A DNA stretch of 64,000 nucleotides from Ectothiorhodospira shaposhnikovii (GTDB taxonomy: Bacteria > Pseudomonadota > Gammaproteobacteria > Ectothiorhodospirales > Ectothiorhodospiraceae). The stretch spans positions 1 through 64,000 of the forward strand of contig NZ_NRSM01000018.1 in the NCBI RefSeq assembly GCF_016584105.1, in the 5' to 3' direction. Below the pieces are notes generated by a model that saw only the letters and a list, made by a program, of their open reading frames with translations, searched no databases and was not told where the DNA came from. Position numbers and translations under genes: made by a program. This document shows positions 1 to 12,137 of this stretch, piece after piece; the first letter of the stretch is position 1, and every line of letters begins with the position of its first letter.

Positions 1-66
1 CACAGGTGGATATTATGTGATATATGGTTAGGAGGCAACAAAACAACCAGCTTTTCCGTTGAGAAA

Positions 67-585
67 GTGAAATTTGTGAATGAACGCCAAGGTAGAGATC
101 AACCAGATATTCCGGTTACCCAAAACTATCTGGCCACCTACACGGCCTCCCCGAAAAGTGTCGTGGTGCTGGTCCGTGACGGTGACAGGATCGTCGGTGC
201 CTCCACCGCCCTGCCCCTGACGCACGAACCGGAGAACGTGATTCGCCCCCTGCGTCAGCACGGCTACGATCCGGCGCGGGTCTTCTACCTGGGGGAATCC
301 GTGCTGCTGCCAGAATACCGGGGCCAGGGGCTGGGCGTGAGATTCTTCCAGGAGCGGGAGGCCCACGCCCGATCCCTGGGCGGTTTCACCCACGCCACAT
401 TCTGCGCAGTCTATCGGCCAAAAGACGATCCCCGTCGTCCTTCCGACTACACGCCACTGGATGAGTTCTGGAAAAAACGGGGCTATCGCAAGCAACCCAG
501 TCTCACCACCCTCTTCTCCTGGAAGGACCTGGGTGAGAAGAAGGAATCGGAAAAGACCATGGTCTTCTGGGTCAAGTCCCTCTAG
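67..585 (+). CDS. GNAT-family N-acetyltransferase, N-terminus missing or replaced
   Basis: Predicted acetyl-CoA-dependent N-acyltransferase; substrate unknown. The core from about residue 20 reads as a GNAT fold: a YLATY segment, a VVVLVRDGDRIVGAS strand pair, and the acetyl-CoA loop YRGQGLGVRF, followed by FCAVYRP and FWKKRGYR near the C-terminus. Relatives usually carry an N-terminal strand and helix ending in an FPYLYDG-like stretch before YLATY. Here that part is replaced by unrelated, AT-richer sequence, and the frame stays open to base 1. The GTG at 67 is therefore only a nominal start. The base composition changes near position 120, which suggests a recombination junction or an assembly edge. 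The GNAT call is firm; the intactness of the gene is doubtful. Confidence 0.7.
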   Translation: MKFVNERQGRDQPDIPVTQNYLATYTASPKSVVVLVRDGDRIVGASTALPLTHEPENVIRPLRQHGYDPARVFYLGESVLLPEYRGQGLGVRFFQEREAHARSLGGFTHATFCAVYRPKDDPRRPSDYTPLDEFWKKRGYRKQPSLTTLFSWKDLGEKKESEKTMVFWVKSL

Positions 586-621
586 CGCTTTCTGACTGAT
601 AACGGAGGGCCGGAGCTGCCC

Positions 622-1559
<938 letters not shown>

Positions 1560-1563
<4 letters not shown>

Positions 1564-2552
1564 TGAAGGCCCAGGTACTGGATCGTCGGCGGCTGAGGGA
1601 ACGGGCCATCGCCTGGATCACCCGGCGCCAGCTGCCGGAAGGCCGGACCCTGCGGCTGCACCGGCGCTGCATCTACATCCTGCCCACCCGTCAGGGCTAC
1701 ACCTTTGCCCTGATCCTCCTGGTGATGTTGCTGGGGGCCATCAATTACAGCAACAGCATGGCCTTCATGCTGACCTTCCTGCTGGCGGCCCTGGGTGCCA
1801 ATGCCATGTGGCATACCCACAGAAACCTGCTGGGGCTGCGGGTCACCCGCCGACCGGCCCAGCCGGTCTTTGCCGGCCAGACCGCCCAATTCGTCTACAC
1901 CATGGAAAACCCCAGTCGGGTGCCCCGTCGCGGCCTGCTGCTGGAGACCCTGGATGGCACACCGGTGCCCTTTGATGTCGGCGCCCGGGATGAAACCCAG
2001 GTCACCCTGGACCTGCCCGCCCGGCGCCGGGGCGTGTTGCGACCCGGTCGCCTGCGACTCCATGGCCGCTATCCCATGGGACTGTTCCGGGCCTGGTCCT
2101 GGCTGCATTTCGATGAATCCGTGCTGGTGTACCCCAAGCCCCTGCCCATGGATCAGGCGCCCCCCTTTGCCGGGCAGGATGAAGGCGAAAGCCGGGAACG
2201 GACCGATCCCGCCGGAGAGGAGTTTGCCGGTGTCCGGGGCTATCAGCCGGGAGACTCCCCCCGCCATCTGGACTGGAAGGCCCTGGCCCGTACCGGTGAT
2301 CTTTACATCAAGCAGTTCGGCGAGGTGAGCGGCGGGCAGGTCTGGCTGGACTGGGACCAGTTGCCGGCGGGCGATCTGGAGATCCGGCTGTCCATGATGT
2401 GTCACCAGGTCCTTCAGGCCCAGGCTCAGGGACTGCGCTTCGGCCTGCGCATGCCCGGCCTGGAGCTGGAGCCGGACACGGGCGAGGCCCACCAGCGACG
2501 CTGCCTGGAATACCTGGCCTGCTTCGCCCTGCCGGCGGACGCCTGTCCATGA
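1560..2552 (+). CDS. DUF58 domain-containing membrane protein
   Basis: This is the 330-residue partner of the MoxR ATPase. Two hydrophobic segments lie at about residues 40-80 (GYTFALILLVMLLGAINYSN, then a leucine- and alanine-rich stretch), followed by a soluble region. The DUF58 signature is clear: REYQPGD-type GVRGYQPGDSPRHLDWKALA, followed by LYIKQF. Its start overlaps the moxR stop and its own stop overlaps the ATG of the transglutaminase gene, so the three are translationally coupled. The molecular role of DUF58 is not established; family context suggests a membrane adaptor with a von Willebrand-like fold. Confidence 0.9.
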
Positions 2553-4537
2553 GCGTCGCCCCCATGAGGCTGGAAGACCGGCTGCCGGTCCGTTCCGGCG
2601 CCCTGCTGTGGGTGATCGCCGCCATCGGCGTGGCCATCGTGCCCCACCTGTTCAATCAACCCGTGTGGGTGGTGCTGACCACGGTCCTGGCCCTGGCCTG
2701 GCGCGGCGGCGTCCATCTGGGCCGACTGCCCATGCCCTCCCGCTGGATACTGGTGCTGCTCACCCTACTCATGACCGGCCTGGTCCTGGGTCGCTACGGC
2801 ACCCTCTTCGGCCGCGACGCCGGCGTGGCCCTGCTGGTCCTGATGACAGGCCTGAAACTGCTGGAAACCCGCACCTACCGGGATGCCATGCTGGTGGTGT
2901 TCCTGGGCTATTTCGTCATCATCACCAACTTCTTCTACTCCCAGGAGATCCCGGTCGCCCTCTACATGCTGGTGGCGGTGTTCGCCACCACCGCCGCCCT
3001 GGTCAGGCTCAATGCCGGTGAAGGGGTACAGCCGGCAAGGGAGTCCTTCGGACTGGCCGGTCTGATGCTGGGCCAGGCGGTGCCGGTGATGATCATCCTG
3101 TTCCTGCTCTTTCCCCGTCTGCCCGGCCCCCTCTGGGGCACGCCCCAGGACAGCACCACCGGCGTGACCGGCCTGTCCGACAGCATGTCCCCCGGTTCCA
3201 TCAGTGAACTGCTGCAGTCCGACGCCCCCGCCTTCCGGGTTTCATTCACCGACGAGCCGCCCGCGCCGGCACAGCGGTACTGGCGCGGGCCGGTATTCGC
3301 CCATTTCGACGGGCGCACCTGGCGGGCGGGCCGGGAGACGGAAATCGACGCCCTGCCCCTGCTGCCGGATACCGATGGCATGGTGACCTACACCCTCAAT
3401 CTGGAGCCCCACGAACGCCGCTGGCTGCTGGCCCTGGATGTCCCCGTCGCCGTGCCGCCCGATGCCCGCATGACCGGGGATCACTACCTGGTGGCCGACC
3501 GCCCGGTACGGCGTCTGGTGCAGTACAGCCTGGCCTCGCGGACGGATCTGATCCTGGAACCGGAACTGACCGAGACCCGGCGCCGCCAGGCGCTGAGCCT
3601 GCCGGCTCGCGCGGCCCCACGGGCGCAGGCACTGGCGCAGACCTGGCGGACACAACATGAAGAAGACGACGCCCTGATCCAGGCCGCCCTGCGGCACTTC
3701 AACGAAGAACCCTTCTTCTACACCCTGTCCCCCCCCAAACTGGAGCGGGATCCGGTGGATCAGTTCCTGTTCGAGGTCCGGGCCGGTTTCTGCGAACACT
3801 ATGCCAGTGCCTTCGTGGTGCTGATGCGGGCCGCCGGCATCCCGGCACGGGTGGTCACCGGGTACCAGGGCGGCGAATACAACCGCCTGGGCAATTACCT
3901 GCTGGTGCGTCAGTCCGATGCCCACGCCTGGGCCGAAGTCTGGCTGGAAGGACGGGGCTGGGTGCGGGTGGACCCCACCGCCGCGGTCGCTCCGGAACGC
4001 ATCGAACAAGGGATCCGGGTCGCCCTGTCGGGGGATCTGGATGCCCCGGACTTCATCCGCCGCAGCCTGGACTGGGGCATGGTGAGGCTGCAGTGGGAGC
4101 TATGGCGGGACAGCATCGACTACTACTGGAGCGGCTGGGTACTGGCCTTCGGTCCCGAACGACAGGAGGAACTGCTGGAGCGGCTGGGCCTGGGACGCCT
4201 GGACTGGCGCGGGATGATCACCCTGATGGTGATACTCATCGGCGCGGTGGTACTGGTGTTCGCGGCCCTGTTCCTATGGCGCAATCGCCTGCCGGTCGCC
4301 GACCCGCTAGCCGTGGTCTATCGGCGTTTCTGCCGTCGTCTGGCCGGGGCCGGACTGACCCGCGCCCCCCATGAACCGCCCATGGACTTTGCCCGACGCA
4401 TCGCCCGGGAACGCCCGGATCTGGCGGAACCGGTGGCGGCCTTCACCCGGGAATACGTGGCCCTGCGCTACGGCGCTGCTCCCGACCCGGAACGTTTCGG
4501 GCAGCTGCGCGGGCTGTTGCGGCGGATCAATCCCTGA
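2549..4537 (+). CDS. tgpA: TgpA-like membrane transglutaminase (DUF3488/transglutaminase-like/DUF4129)
   Basis: Membrane protein with an extracytoplasmic transglutaminase-like domain; Pseudomonas TgpA is the reference. The start chosen is the ATG whose ATGA overlaps the stop of the DUF58 gene, giving 662 residues; longer upstream frames have no support. Several N-terminal membrane segments span residues 15-190. The papain-like triad is visible as Cys415 in RAGFCEHYASAF, His459 in SDAHAWAEVW and Asp475 in VRVDPTA. A further transmembrane helix lies at about residues 555-580, followed by a short cytosolic DUF4129-like tail. The catalytic residues are intact, so it should be active. Expected role: protein processing in the periplasm. 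Confidence 0.9.
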   Translation: MSVAPMRLEDRLPVRSGALLWVIAAIGVAIVPHLFNQPVWVVLTTVLALAWRGGVHLGRLPMPSRWILVLLTLLMTGLVLGRYGTLFGRDAGVALLVLMTGLKLLETRTYRDAMLVVFLGYFVIITNFFYSQEIPVALYMLVAVFATTAALVRLNAGEGVQPARESFGLAGLMLGQAVPVMIILFLLFPRLPGPLWGTPQDSTTGVTGLSDSMSPGSISELLQSDAPAFRVSFTDEPPAPAQRYWRGPVFAHFDGRTWRAGRETEIDALPLLPDTDGMVTYTLNLEPHERRWLLALDVPVAVPPDARMTGDHYLVADRPVRRLVQYSLASRTDLILEPELTETRRRQALSLPARAAPRAQALAQTWRTQHEEDDALIQAALRHFNEEPFFYTLSPPKLERDPVDQFLFEVRAGFCEHYASAFVVLMRAAGIPARVVTGYQGGEYNRLGNYLLVRQSDAHAWAEVWLEGRGWVRVDPTAAVAPERIEQGIRVALSGDLDAPDFIRRSLDWGMVRLQWELWRDSIDYYWSGWVLAFGPERQEELLERLGLGRLDWRGMITLMVILIGAVVLVFAALFLWRNRLPVADPLAVVYRRFCRRLAGAGLTRAPHEPPMDFARRIARERPDLAEPVAAFTREYVALRYGAAPDPERFGQLRGLLRRINP

Positions 4538-4540
4538 TCG

Positions 4541-4565
4541 AAAAAAACCCGCCGTTGCCGGCGGG
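4541..4565 (-). terminator. Rho-independent terminator of the isc operon
   Basis: A 7-bp perfect GC stem (CCCGCCG/CGGCGGG, 4548-4565, loop TTGC) is followed on the minus strand by seven T residues. It lies about 75 bases past the iscU stop, in the correct orientation to end the iscR-iscS-iscU transcript. It may also stop plus-strand transcripts of the transglutaminase gene, but there is no T tract on that side. Confidence 0.85.
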
Positions 4566-4641
4566 TACAAAGCCCAATGGGGAGGGAAGCAGACAAGCCC
4601 ACGTCCCTGTGAGCCGGGCTTTGTCGGGGGGATGCCGGCGG

Positions 4642-5067
4642 TCATGCCGACAGTCGTTGGGGTTCCTCATGATCGGCGGGATGGCCCTGGACCGACTTCT
4701 TGCGAAAATCCGCGATCGCGGCCTTGATGGCGTCCTCGGCCAGGACCGAACAGTGGATTTTCACCGGCGGCAGGGCCAGTTCCTCGGCAATCTGGGTGTT
4801 CCTGATGGCGCCAGCCTCCTCCAGGGTTTTCCCTTTCACCCACTCGGTGAGCAGGCTGGAGCTGGCAATGGCGGAACCGCAACCGTAGGTCTTGAACCTG
4901 GCGTCCTCAATGACACCGGCATCGTTGACCCGGATCTGCAGTTTCATCACGTCACCGCAGGCCGGTGCGCCCACCATGCCGGTGCCCACGTGGGGGTCTG
5001 CCTTGTCCAGAGAGCCCACGTTGCGGGGGTTTTCGTAGTGGTCGATGACTTTGTCGCTGTAGGCCAT
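4642..5067 (-). CDS. iscU: IscU, Fe-S cluster assembly scaffold
   Basis: Scaffold on which IscS-derived sulfur and iron are assembled into [2Fe-2S]/[4Fe-4S] clusters. The three cluster ligands are present as Cys37 (GAPACGD), Cys63 (YGCGSA) and Cys106 (KIHCS), along with the chaperone-recognition motif LPPVK. The body matches gammaproteobacterial IscU; a C-terminal tail of about 14 residues (HPADHEEPQRLSA) is extra. The gene is last in iscR-iscS-iscU. No iscA, hscB, hscA or fdx follows, because a terminator comes next. The co-chaperones that normally bind LPPVK must be encoded elsewhere. Confidence 0.97.
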   Translation of the reverse strand: MAYSDKVIDHYENPRNVGSLDKADPHVGTGMVGAPACGDVMKLQIRVNDAGVIEDARFKTYGCGSAIASSSLLTEWVKGKTLEEAGAIRNTQIAEELALPPVKIHCSVLAEDAIKAAIADFRKKSVQGHPADHEEPQRLSA

Positions 5068-5103
5068 GTTCGATTACCTCTCGAATGGGTTGTCCCGGGT
5101 GGC

Positions 5104-6324
5104 TCAGTGGGCCACCCACTCCACGGTCTTGAGATCCACCCCTTCCTGGTGCATTTCCCAGAGGGGGGACAGCTCGCGCAGCTTCTCCACCGCCGATTTG
5201 ACCAGGGCGATGGTGTGGTCGATTTCCTCCACGGTGGTATAGCGGCCCACGGAGAAGCGGATGGAACTGTGGGCCAGCTCATCATCCCGCCCCAGGGCAC
5301 GCAGCACGTAGGAGGGCTCCAGACTGGCGCTGGTGCAGGCGGAACCGGAGGAGACGGCGATGTCCTTGAGGGCCATGATCAGGCTCTCCCCTTCCACGAA
5401 GTTGAAGGAAACATTGAGATTGCCGGCCACCCGCCGCTCCAGGTCACCATTGAGATAGACCTCGTCCATGCCGGACAGACCTTCCCAGAGCCGGTCCCGC
5501 AACATGCGCAGACGCTCGTTCTCCGCCCCCATCTCCTCGCGGGCGATGCGAAAGGCCTCGCCCATGCCGATGATCTGATGGGGCGCCAGGGTGCCGGAGC
5601 GCATGCCGCGCTCATGGCCGCCCCCGTGCATCTGGGCCTCCAGCCGCACCCGGGGCTTGCGACTCACGTACAGGGCGCCCACGCCCTTGGGGCCATAGGT
5701 CTTGTGGGCCGAAAAACTCATCAGATCCACGGGCAGTTTCGACAGGTCCAGAGGCACCTTGCCGGTGGACTGGGCGGCGTCCACATGGAACAGGACACCC
5801 CGGGAGCGGGTCAGGTTGCCGATGGCCTCGATATCCTGGATCACACCGATCTCGTTGTTCACATGCATCACGGAGACCAGCACCGTGTCGTCACGCAGGG
5901 CCGCCTCCAGCTTGGCCATGTCCAGCAGGCCGCTGGGCTCCGGGTCCAGGTAGGTGACTTCGAACCCTTCCCGCTCCAGTTGCCGGCAGGTGTCGAGCAC
6001 CGCCTTGTGCTCGGTCTTGACGGTGACGATGTGACGTCCCTTCTTCTGGTAGAAATGGGCCGCCCCCTTGATGGCCAGGTTGTCTGCCTCGGTGGCGCCG
6101 CTGGTCCAGACGATCTCCCGGGGATCGGCCCCCACCAGGGCGGCCACCTGCTCCCGGGCCTCTTCCACCGCCTTTTCCGCCTCCCAGCCGAAGCTGTGGG
6201 AACGGGAAGCGGGGTTGCCAAAGGCACCGCCCACGGTCATGAACCGGAACATCTTTTCAGCCACCCGCTCGTCAACCGGTGTGGTGGCGGCATAATCCAG
6301 GTAGATGGGCCTTCTCGATGACAT
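5104..6324 (-). CDS. iscS: IscS, cysteine desulfurase
   Basis: PLP enzyme converting cysteine to alanine and passing persulfide sulfur to IscU and to tRNA thiolation. The ATG at 6324 was chosen because it gives the conserved start [18 protein letters not shown] and has AGGAG about 8 bases upstream; longer frames reach into iscR. The protein has 406 residues, close to E. coli IscS. Lys208 in [10 protein letters not shown] should bind PLP and Cys330 in SSGSACTS is the persulfide loop cysteine. The spacing to iscU is 36 bases and to iscR 10 bases, so they form one transcript. Confidence 0.97.
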   Translation of the reverse strand: MSSRRPIYLDYAATTPVDERVAEKMFRFMTVGGAFGNPASRSHSFGWEAEKAVEEAREQVAALVGADPREIVWTSGATEADNLAIKGAAHFYQKKGRHIVTVKTEHKAVLDTCRQLEREGFEVTYLDPEPSGLLDMAKLEAALRDDTVLVSVMHVNNEIGVIQDIEAIGNLTRSRGVLFHVDAAQSTGKVPLDLSKLPVDLMSFSAHKTYGPKGVGALYVSRKPRVRLEAQMHGGGHERGMRSGTLAPHQIIGMGEAFRIAREEMGAENERLRMLRDRLWEGLSGMDEVYLNGDLERRVAGNLNVSFNFVEGESLIMALKDIAVSSGSACTSASLEPSYVLRALGRDDELAHSSIRFSVGRYTTVEEIDHTIALVKSAVEKLRELSPLWEMHQEGVDLKTVEWVAH

Positions 6325-6334
6325 GGGGATCTCC

Positions 6335-6820
6335 TCAAGCGGCGGAGCGACGGAAAATGAAATGCTGGTGGGCATGGCGAGGATGCTGCTGTTCCTGGCG
6401 CCGGGCGATCTGCTGAACCTCGGGACGGTTGGCGAACTGGTCCAGGGTGATCCCGTCCAGGAACGCAAACAGTTGCTGACTGAGTTCATCCCAGAGCTGG
6501 TGAGTCAGGCAACGCTGCCCGTCGTGGCAGTCACCGGTACCCAGGCAACGGGTCATCTTCACGTTTTCGTCCACCGCCATGATGATGCTCGCCACGGTGA
6601 TCTCGTCGGCGGGCTGCGCCAGGCGATAGCCGCCGCCGGGACCCCGCACCCCCTCCACCAGGCCATGCTTGCGCAGCTTGGCGAAGAGCTGTTCCAGGTA
6701 GGACAGGGAAATCCCCTGGGTCTGGGAAATATCCGCCAGGGTGACAGGGCCGATTCCGTCATGGATGGCCAGATCCAGCATGGCGGTCACCGCGTATCGA
6801 CTCTTGGTAGACAGTTTCAT
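6335..6820 (-). CDS. iscR: IscR, Rrf2-family Fe-S-sensing repressor
   Basis: Global regulator of Fe-S biogenesis; the [2Fe-2S] form represses isc promoters through type 1 sites. The ATG at 6820 starts the family-typical [18 protein letters not shown] and gives 161 residues. The winged helix includes [18 protein letters not shown] and VRGPGGGY. Ligands are Cys92, Cys98 and Cys104, with His107 in CLTH, all at the E. coli positions. It is first in the isc operon, and a type 1-like IscR site overlaps the predicted transcription start. The last ~20 residues ([13 protein letters not shown]) are His-rich. Confidence 0.96.
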   Translation of the reverse strand: MKLSTKSRYAVTAMLDLAIHDGIGPVTLADISQTQGISLSYLEQLFAKLRKHGLVEGVRGPGGGYRLAQPADEITVASIIMAVDENVKMTRCLGTGDCHDGQRCLTHQLWDELSQQLFAFLDGITLDQFANRPEVQQIARRQEQQHPRHAHQHFIFRRSAA

Positions 6821-6857
6821 GGATGCCCCCTTTCTTAAGATTGTCAGGCTTGAGAAT

Positions 6858-6879
6858 TCCCGACTCAAAAAGTCAGGTT
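6858..6879 (-). promoter_or_regulatory. IscR type 1-like operator
   Basis: On the minus strand the sequence CCTGACTTTTTGAGTCGGG forms GACT-N5-AGTC with flanking CC/GG, matching the core of the E. coli type 1 IscR consensus. It lies just downstream of the predicted -10 of the iscR promoter, so [2Fe-2S]-IscR binding there would block the transcription start and autorepress the operon. Confidence 0.75.
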
Positions 6880-6886
6880 TAGAGGC

Positions 6887-6915
6887 AGTCTTACAAAACC
6901 TAGCGGAGGAGTCAA
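6887..6915 (-). promoter_or_regulatory. Sigma-70 promoter of iscR-iscS-iscU
   Basis: The minus strand reads TTGACT (6910-6915), a 17-base spacer, then AAGACT (6887-6892) preceded by TGT, an extended -10 feature. It lies about 70 bases upstream of the iscR ATG. The AT-rich tract beyond the -35 could help RNA polymerase binding. The IscR operator sits just downstream. Confidence 0.65.
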
Positions 6916-6978
6916 GAATTTTTTCCGACGGAGTCAGGGTGGGAACCATGCCTCTCGAAGGCATGAGATCTTCGCGGC

Positions 6979-9210
<2,232 letters not shown>

Positions 9211-9251
9211 TGGAACGGTGTCCTGAACCAGTCACTCCCCCATAGCCCCTT

Positions 9252-9323
9252 CGTCATTCCCGCGAAAGCGAGAATCCAGTGAAGGGCCGCAAACCCTGGG
9301 CTCCCGCTTTCGCGGGAGTGACG
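9252..9323. repeat. Paired palindromic repeat, family A (copy 1)
   Basis: A 72-base element with two arms in inverted orientation. Arm 1 begins CGTCATTCCCGCGAAAGCG; arm 2 ends CTTTCGCGGGAGTGACG. Each arm is itself a small hairpin, and the two arms pair with each other. It lies in the gap between the converging pgm and epmA. The same unit occurs at 13947, 22063 and 60415, so this is a dispersed REP-like family. Confidence 0.85.
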
Positions 9324-9352
9324 GTGAAGGAGATCACGGCGGAGCCCGGTTT

Positions 9353-10303
9353 TCAGGCGCGCTCCCAGTCAAAGGCAAGCACCTGCCGGATGTGGTCGCA
9401 GCCGCTCAGGCACATGAGCAACCGGTCCACGCCCAGGGCCACACCGGCGCAATCCGGCAGACCCTCGGCCAGAGCCGCCAGAAGATGATGGTCCACCGCC
9501 ACCGCCGCTTGCCCGGCGGACCGGCGGCGGCGGTTGTCCGCCTCGAAACGGGCACCCTGCTCCACCGCATCCCCCAGTTCATGAAAACCGTTGGCCAGTT
9601 CCACCCCCCCCCAATACAGCTCGAAGCGCTCGGCCACCGCCGGGCTCTCCGGGCAGATCCGGGCCAGCGCGGCCTGACTGGCAGGATAATCATGGATGAA
9701 GGTCAGACCATCCGCGGGTAGCGCGGGTGCCACCACCATGGACATGATCAGGTCCAGCCATCCATCCCGTTCCAGTTCACCCCGCACATCCAGCCCAAGC
9801 GCCCGTGCCCTGTCGGCCAGAGCCCCGACATCGGCGTCCAGGGGATCAATGCCGGCATGGTCCACCATGGCCTGCCGGTAACTCAGCCAGGCGGTTGGAC
9901 GGGACAACCGGTCACCGGCCAGGCCGCGCACCAGGGCATCCACTTCGGTCATCAGCCGATGGTGGTCGAACCCGATCCGATACCATTCCAGCAGGGTGAA
10001 TTCCGGATTGTGAAAGCGACCGGCTTCCCCGGCACGAAAGACCCGAGCAATCTGATAGATATCCCCCGACCCGGCGGCCAACAGGCGCTTCATGGGAAAC
10101 TCAGGAGAGGTATGCAGCCAGAGGGTAGCCTCCGGCAGGGTCACGGTCAGGCTCTCGATGGCGGGATCCGTGGCCCCCGCCCGGGACAGGCAGGGGGTTT
10201 CCACTTCCAGCACCCCCCGCGCACGGAAAAAATCGCGGATCGACCAAAGCAGATCCGCCCTACGACGCAACATCGCCGGAGCGGCGGAGGGATACCAGCT
10301 CAC
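9353..10303 (-). CDS. epmA: EpmA, elongation factor P (R)-beta-lysyl ligase
   Basis: Class II lysyl-tRNA synthetase paralogue (GenX/PoxA/YjeA) that attaches (R)-beta-lysine to EF-P. The 316-residue protein lacks the anticodon-binding domain of LysRS. It has a motif 2 region [22 protein letters not shown] and a motif 3-like LGVDRLLM near the C-terminus. Substrate pocket residues are suggested by [14 protein letters not shown]. Its start overlaps the efp stop by 4 bases, so EF-P and its modifying enzyme are translationally coupled, with EpmB divergent. Confidence 0.95.
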   Translation of the reverse strand: MSWYPSAAPAMLRRRADLLWSIRDFFRARGVLEVETPCLSRAGATDPAIESLTVTLPEATLWLHTSPEFPMKRLLAAGSGDIYQIARVFRAGEAGRFHNPEFTLLEWYRIGFDHHRLMTEVDALVRGLAGDRLSRPTAWLSYRQAMVDHAGIDPLDADVGALADRARALGLDVRGELERDGWLDLIMSMVVAPALPADGLTFIHDYPASQAALARICPESPAVAERFELYWGGVELANGFHELGDAVEQGARFEADNRRRRSAGQAAVAVDHHLLAALAEGLPDCAGVALGVDRLLMCLSGCDHIRQVLAFDWERA

Positions 10304-10863
10304 GCGCGGGAGACGTAGTCGCCGGTGCGGGTATCCACGCGGATCACATCCCCTTCGTTCACGAACAGGGGCACCTTGACCACGGCACCGGTCTCCAGCG
10401 TAGCCGGCTTGGTGCCGCCGGTGGCGGTGTCGCCACGGATACCCGGATCACACTGGGTGATCTTCAGTTCCACGAAATTGGGCGGGCTGACCGACAGGGG
10501 CACGTTGTTCCACAGAGTCACGGTGCACATGTCCTGTTCCTTGAGCCACTTCATGGCATCAATGACCGCTGCCTCGTTGGCGGCATACTGCTCGAAACTC
10601 TCCGGCATCATGAAGTGCCAGAACTCGCCGTCGGCGTAGAGGTACTGCATGTCCGTGTCCATGACGTCGGCGGCTTCCACCGAATCGCCGGACTTGAAGG
10701 TCTTGTCCAGCACGCGACCGGTCTTGAGGTTGCGCATCTTCACGCGATTGAAGGCCTGTCCCTTGCCGGGCTTGACGAACTCGTTTTCCACGATGGCGTA
10801 CGGATCACCATCCAGCAGAATCTTGAGCCCGCTCTTGAATTCATTGGTACTGTACATTGCCAT
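10300..10863 (-). CDS. efp: Elongation factor P
   Basis: Ribosome factor relieving stalls at polyproline stretches. The 187-residue protein has three beta-barrel domains. The modified lysine is Lys34 in KPGKGQAF, exactly as in E. coli, consistent with beta-lysylation by the adjacent EpmA and EpmB. The C-terminal signature [16 protein letters not shown] is complete. The gene is first in efp-epmA; about 140 bases separate its ATG from that of epmB, holding divergent promoters I could not resolve. Confidence 0.97.
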   Translation of the reverse strand: MAMYSTNEFKSGLKILLDGDPYAIVENEFVKPGKGQAFNRVKMRNLKTGRVLDKTFKSGDSVEAADVMDTDMQYLYADGEFWHFMMPESFEQYAANEAAVIDAMKWLKEQDMCTVTLWNNVPLSVSPPNFVELKITQCDPGIRGDTATGGTKPATLETGAVVKVPLFVNEGDVIRVDTRTGDYVSRA

Positions 10864-11004
10864 AACGATGCATCTCCGGATCGAGCTGGGCTCGAAGGGG
10901 TTTCCAACAGGGACAATCCCGGGTGGGCGGGGAATCTGGCAAACAGTCGGTCAAAACCGGCACAATGGGCTGGCCTGCCACGATCCACCCTGAAAAATCC
11001 GCCT

Positions 11005-12045
11005 ATGATAACGCGATTAAATGTCCACCGTCAGTCGGCGGATTGGCAAAGAGCCCTCGCCCAGGCCGTGACCGATCCGGAAGAGCTGTTCCAGCGCCTG
11101 GCGCTGGACCCCGCCCTGCTCCCTGCCGCCCTGAAGGCCTCGGAACAGTTCCGGGTACGGGTGCCGCTGGGCTACCTGGGGCGCATGACGCCCGGGGATC
11201 CCAATGATCCCTTGTTGCTACAGGTACTGCCCCTGGCCGAAGAATGTCTGGAAATCCCAGGTTTTCAGTGCGATCCGGTGGGGGACCTTGAATCGATGCC
11301 GATTCCGGGACTGCTGCACAAATATCATGGACGGGTGCTGCTGGTGACCTCCGGAGCCTGCGCCATCCACTGCCGTTACTGCTTCCGGCGACATTTTCCC
11401 TATCGGGATGCCTCAGCCATCCGTGAAGCCTGGCCGCAGATCCTGATGTATCTGCGAACCCATGAAGAGGTGCGCGAAATCATCCTGAGCGGTGGCGACC
11501 CGCTCACCCTGAGTGATGACAAGCTGGCGGCAATGGTTTCGGATCTGGCCGGCATCCCCCACCTGCGTACCCTGCGCCTGCACAGCCGTCTGCCGGTGGT
11601 ATTGCCGGAACGGATCGACGACACCCTGCTGGGCTGGCTGACCGGCACCCGCCTGCGCCCGATCATGGTCATCCACGCCAATCATGCCAGGGAACTGGAC
11701 GGCACCACCCGGGCAGCCATGGAACGCCTGGAACTGGCCGGAGTGCGCCTGTTCAACCAGACCGTGCTGCTGCGGGGAATCAATGATGACGCCGACGCCC
11801 TGGCGATGCTCAATCACGCCCTTTTCGATAGTGGCGTACAACCCTATTACCTGCATATGCTGGATCCCGTCCAGGGGGCGGCGCATTTCGCCGTCACGGA
11901 GGAACATGCCCTCACCCTCATGAAGCAATTGTCCCGGCAGCTTCCCGGCTACCTGATCCCCCGCCTGGTCAGGGAAGTCCCCGGGCACGACAGCAAGACA
12001 CAAATTGCGCATTCACCCCATGCCGTCGAAGGTTTTTCGCTTTAG
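11005..12045 (+). CDS. epmB: EpmB, EF-P lysine 2,3-aminomutase (radical SAM)
   Basis: Converts (S)-alpha-lysine to (R)-beta-lysine, the EpmA substrate. The ATG at 11005 gives 346 residues, close to E. coli EpmB. The radical-SAM cluster motif is Cys119-x3-Cys123-x2-Cys126 in CAIHCRYCFRRHFPY. PLP and substrate regions include EIILSGGDPL and HPYYLH-like QPYYLHMLDPVQG. The KamA/YjeK architecture is complete. Together with efp-epmA this supplies the beta-lysine pathway; the hydroxylase EpmC is not in the window. Confidence 0.95.
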   Translation: MITRLNVHRQSADWQRALAQAVTDPEELFQRLALDPALLPAALKASEQFRVRVPLGYLGRMTPGDPNDPLLLQVLPLAEECLEIPGFQCDPVGDLESMPIPGLLHKYHGRVLLVTSGACAIHCRYCFRRHFPYRDASAIREAWPQILMYLRTHEEVREIILSGGDPLTLSDDKLAAMVSDLAGIPHLRTLRLHSRLPVVLPERIDDTLLGWLTGTRLRPIMVIHANHARELDGTTRAAMERLELAGVRLFNQTVLLRGINDDADALAMLNHALFDSGVQPYYLHMLDPVQGAAHFAVTEEHALTLMKQLSRQLPGYLIPRLVREVPGHDSKTQIAHSPHAVEGFSL

Positions 12046-12137
12046 GGACAGGAAAGACTGGAAAAACAGGAGTAAGCTCCCTTAAATTAGTGAACCACGT
12101 CACAAAAAACCAGTCTCACTGCCCAGATGTCTGACCC

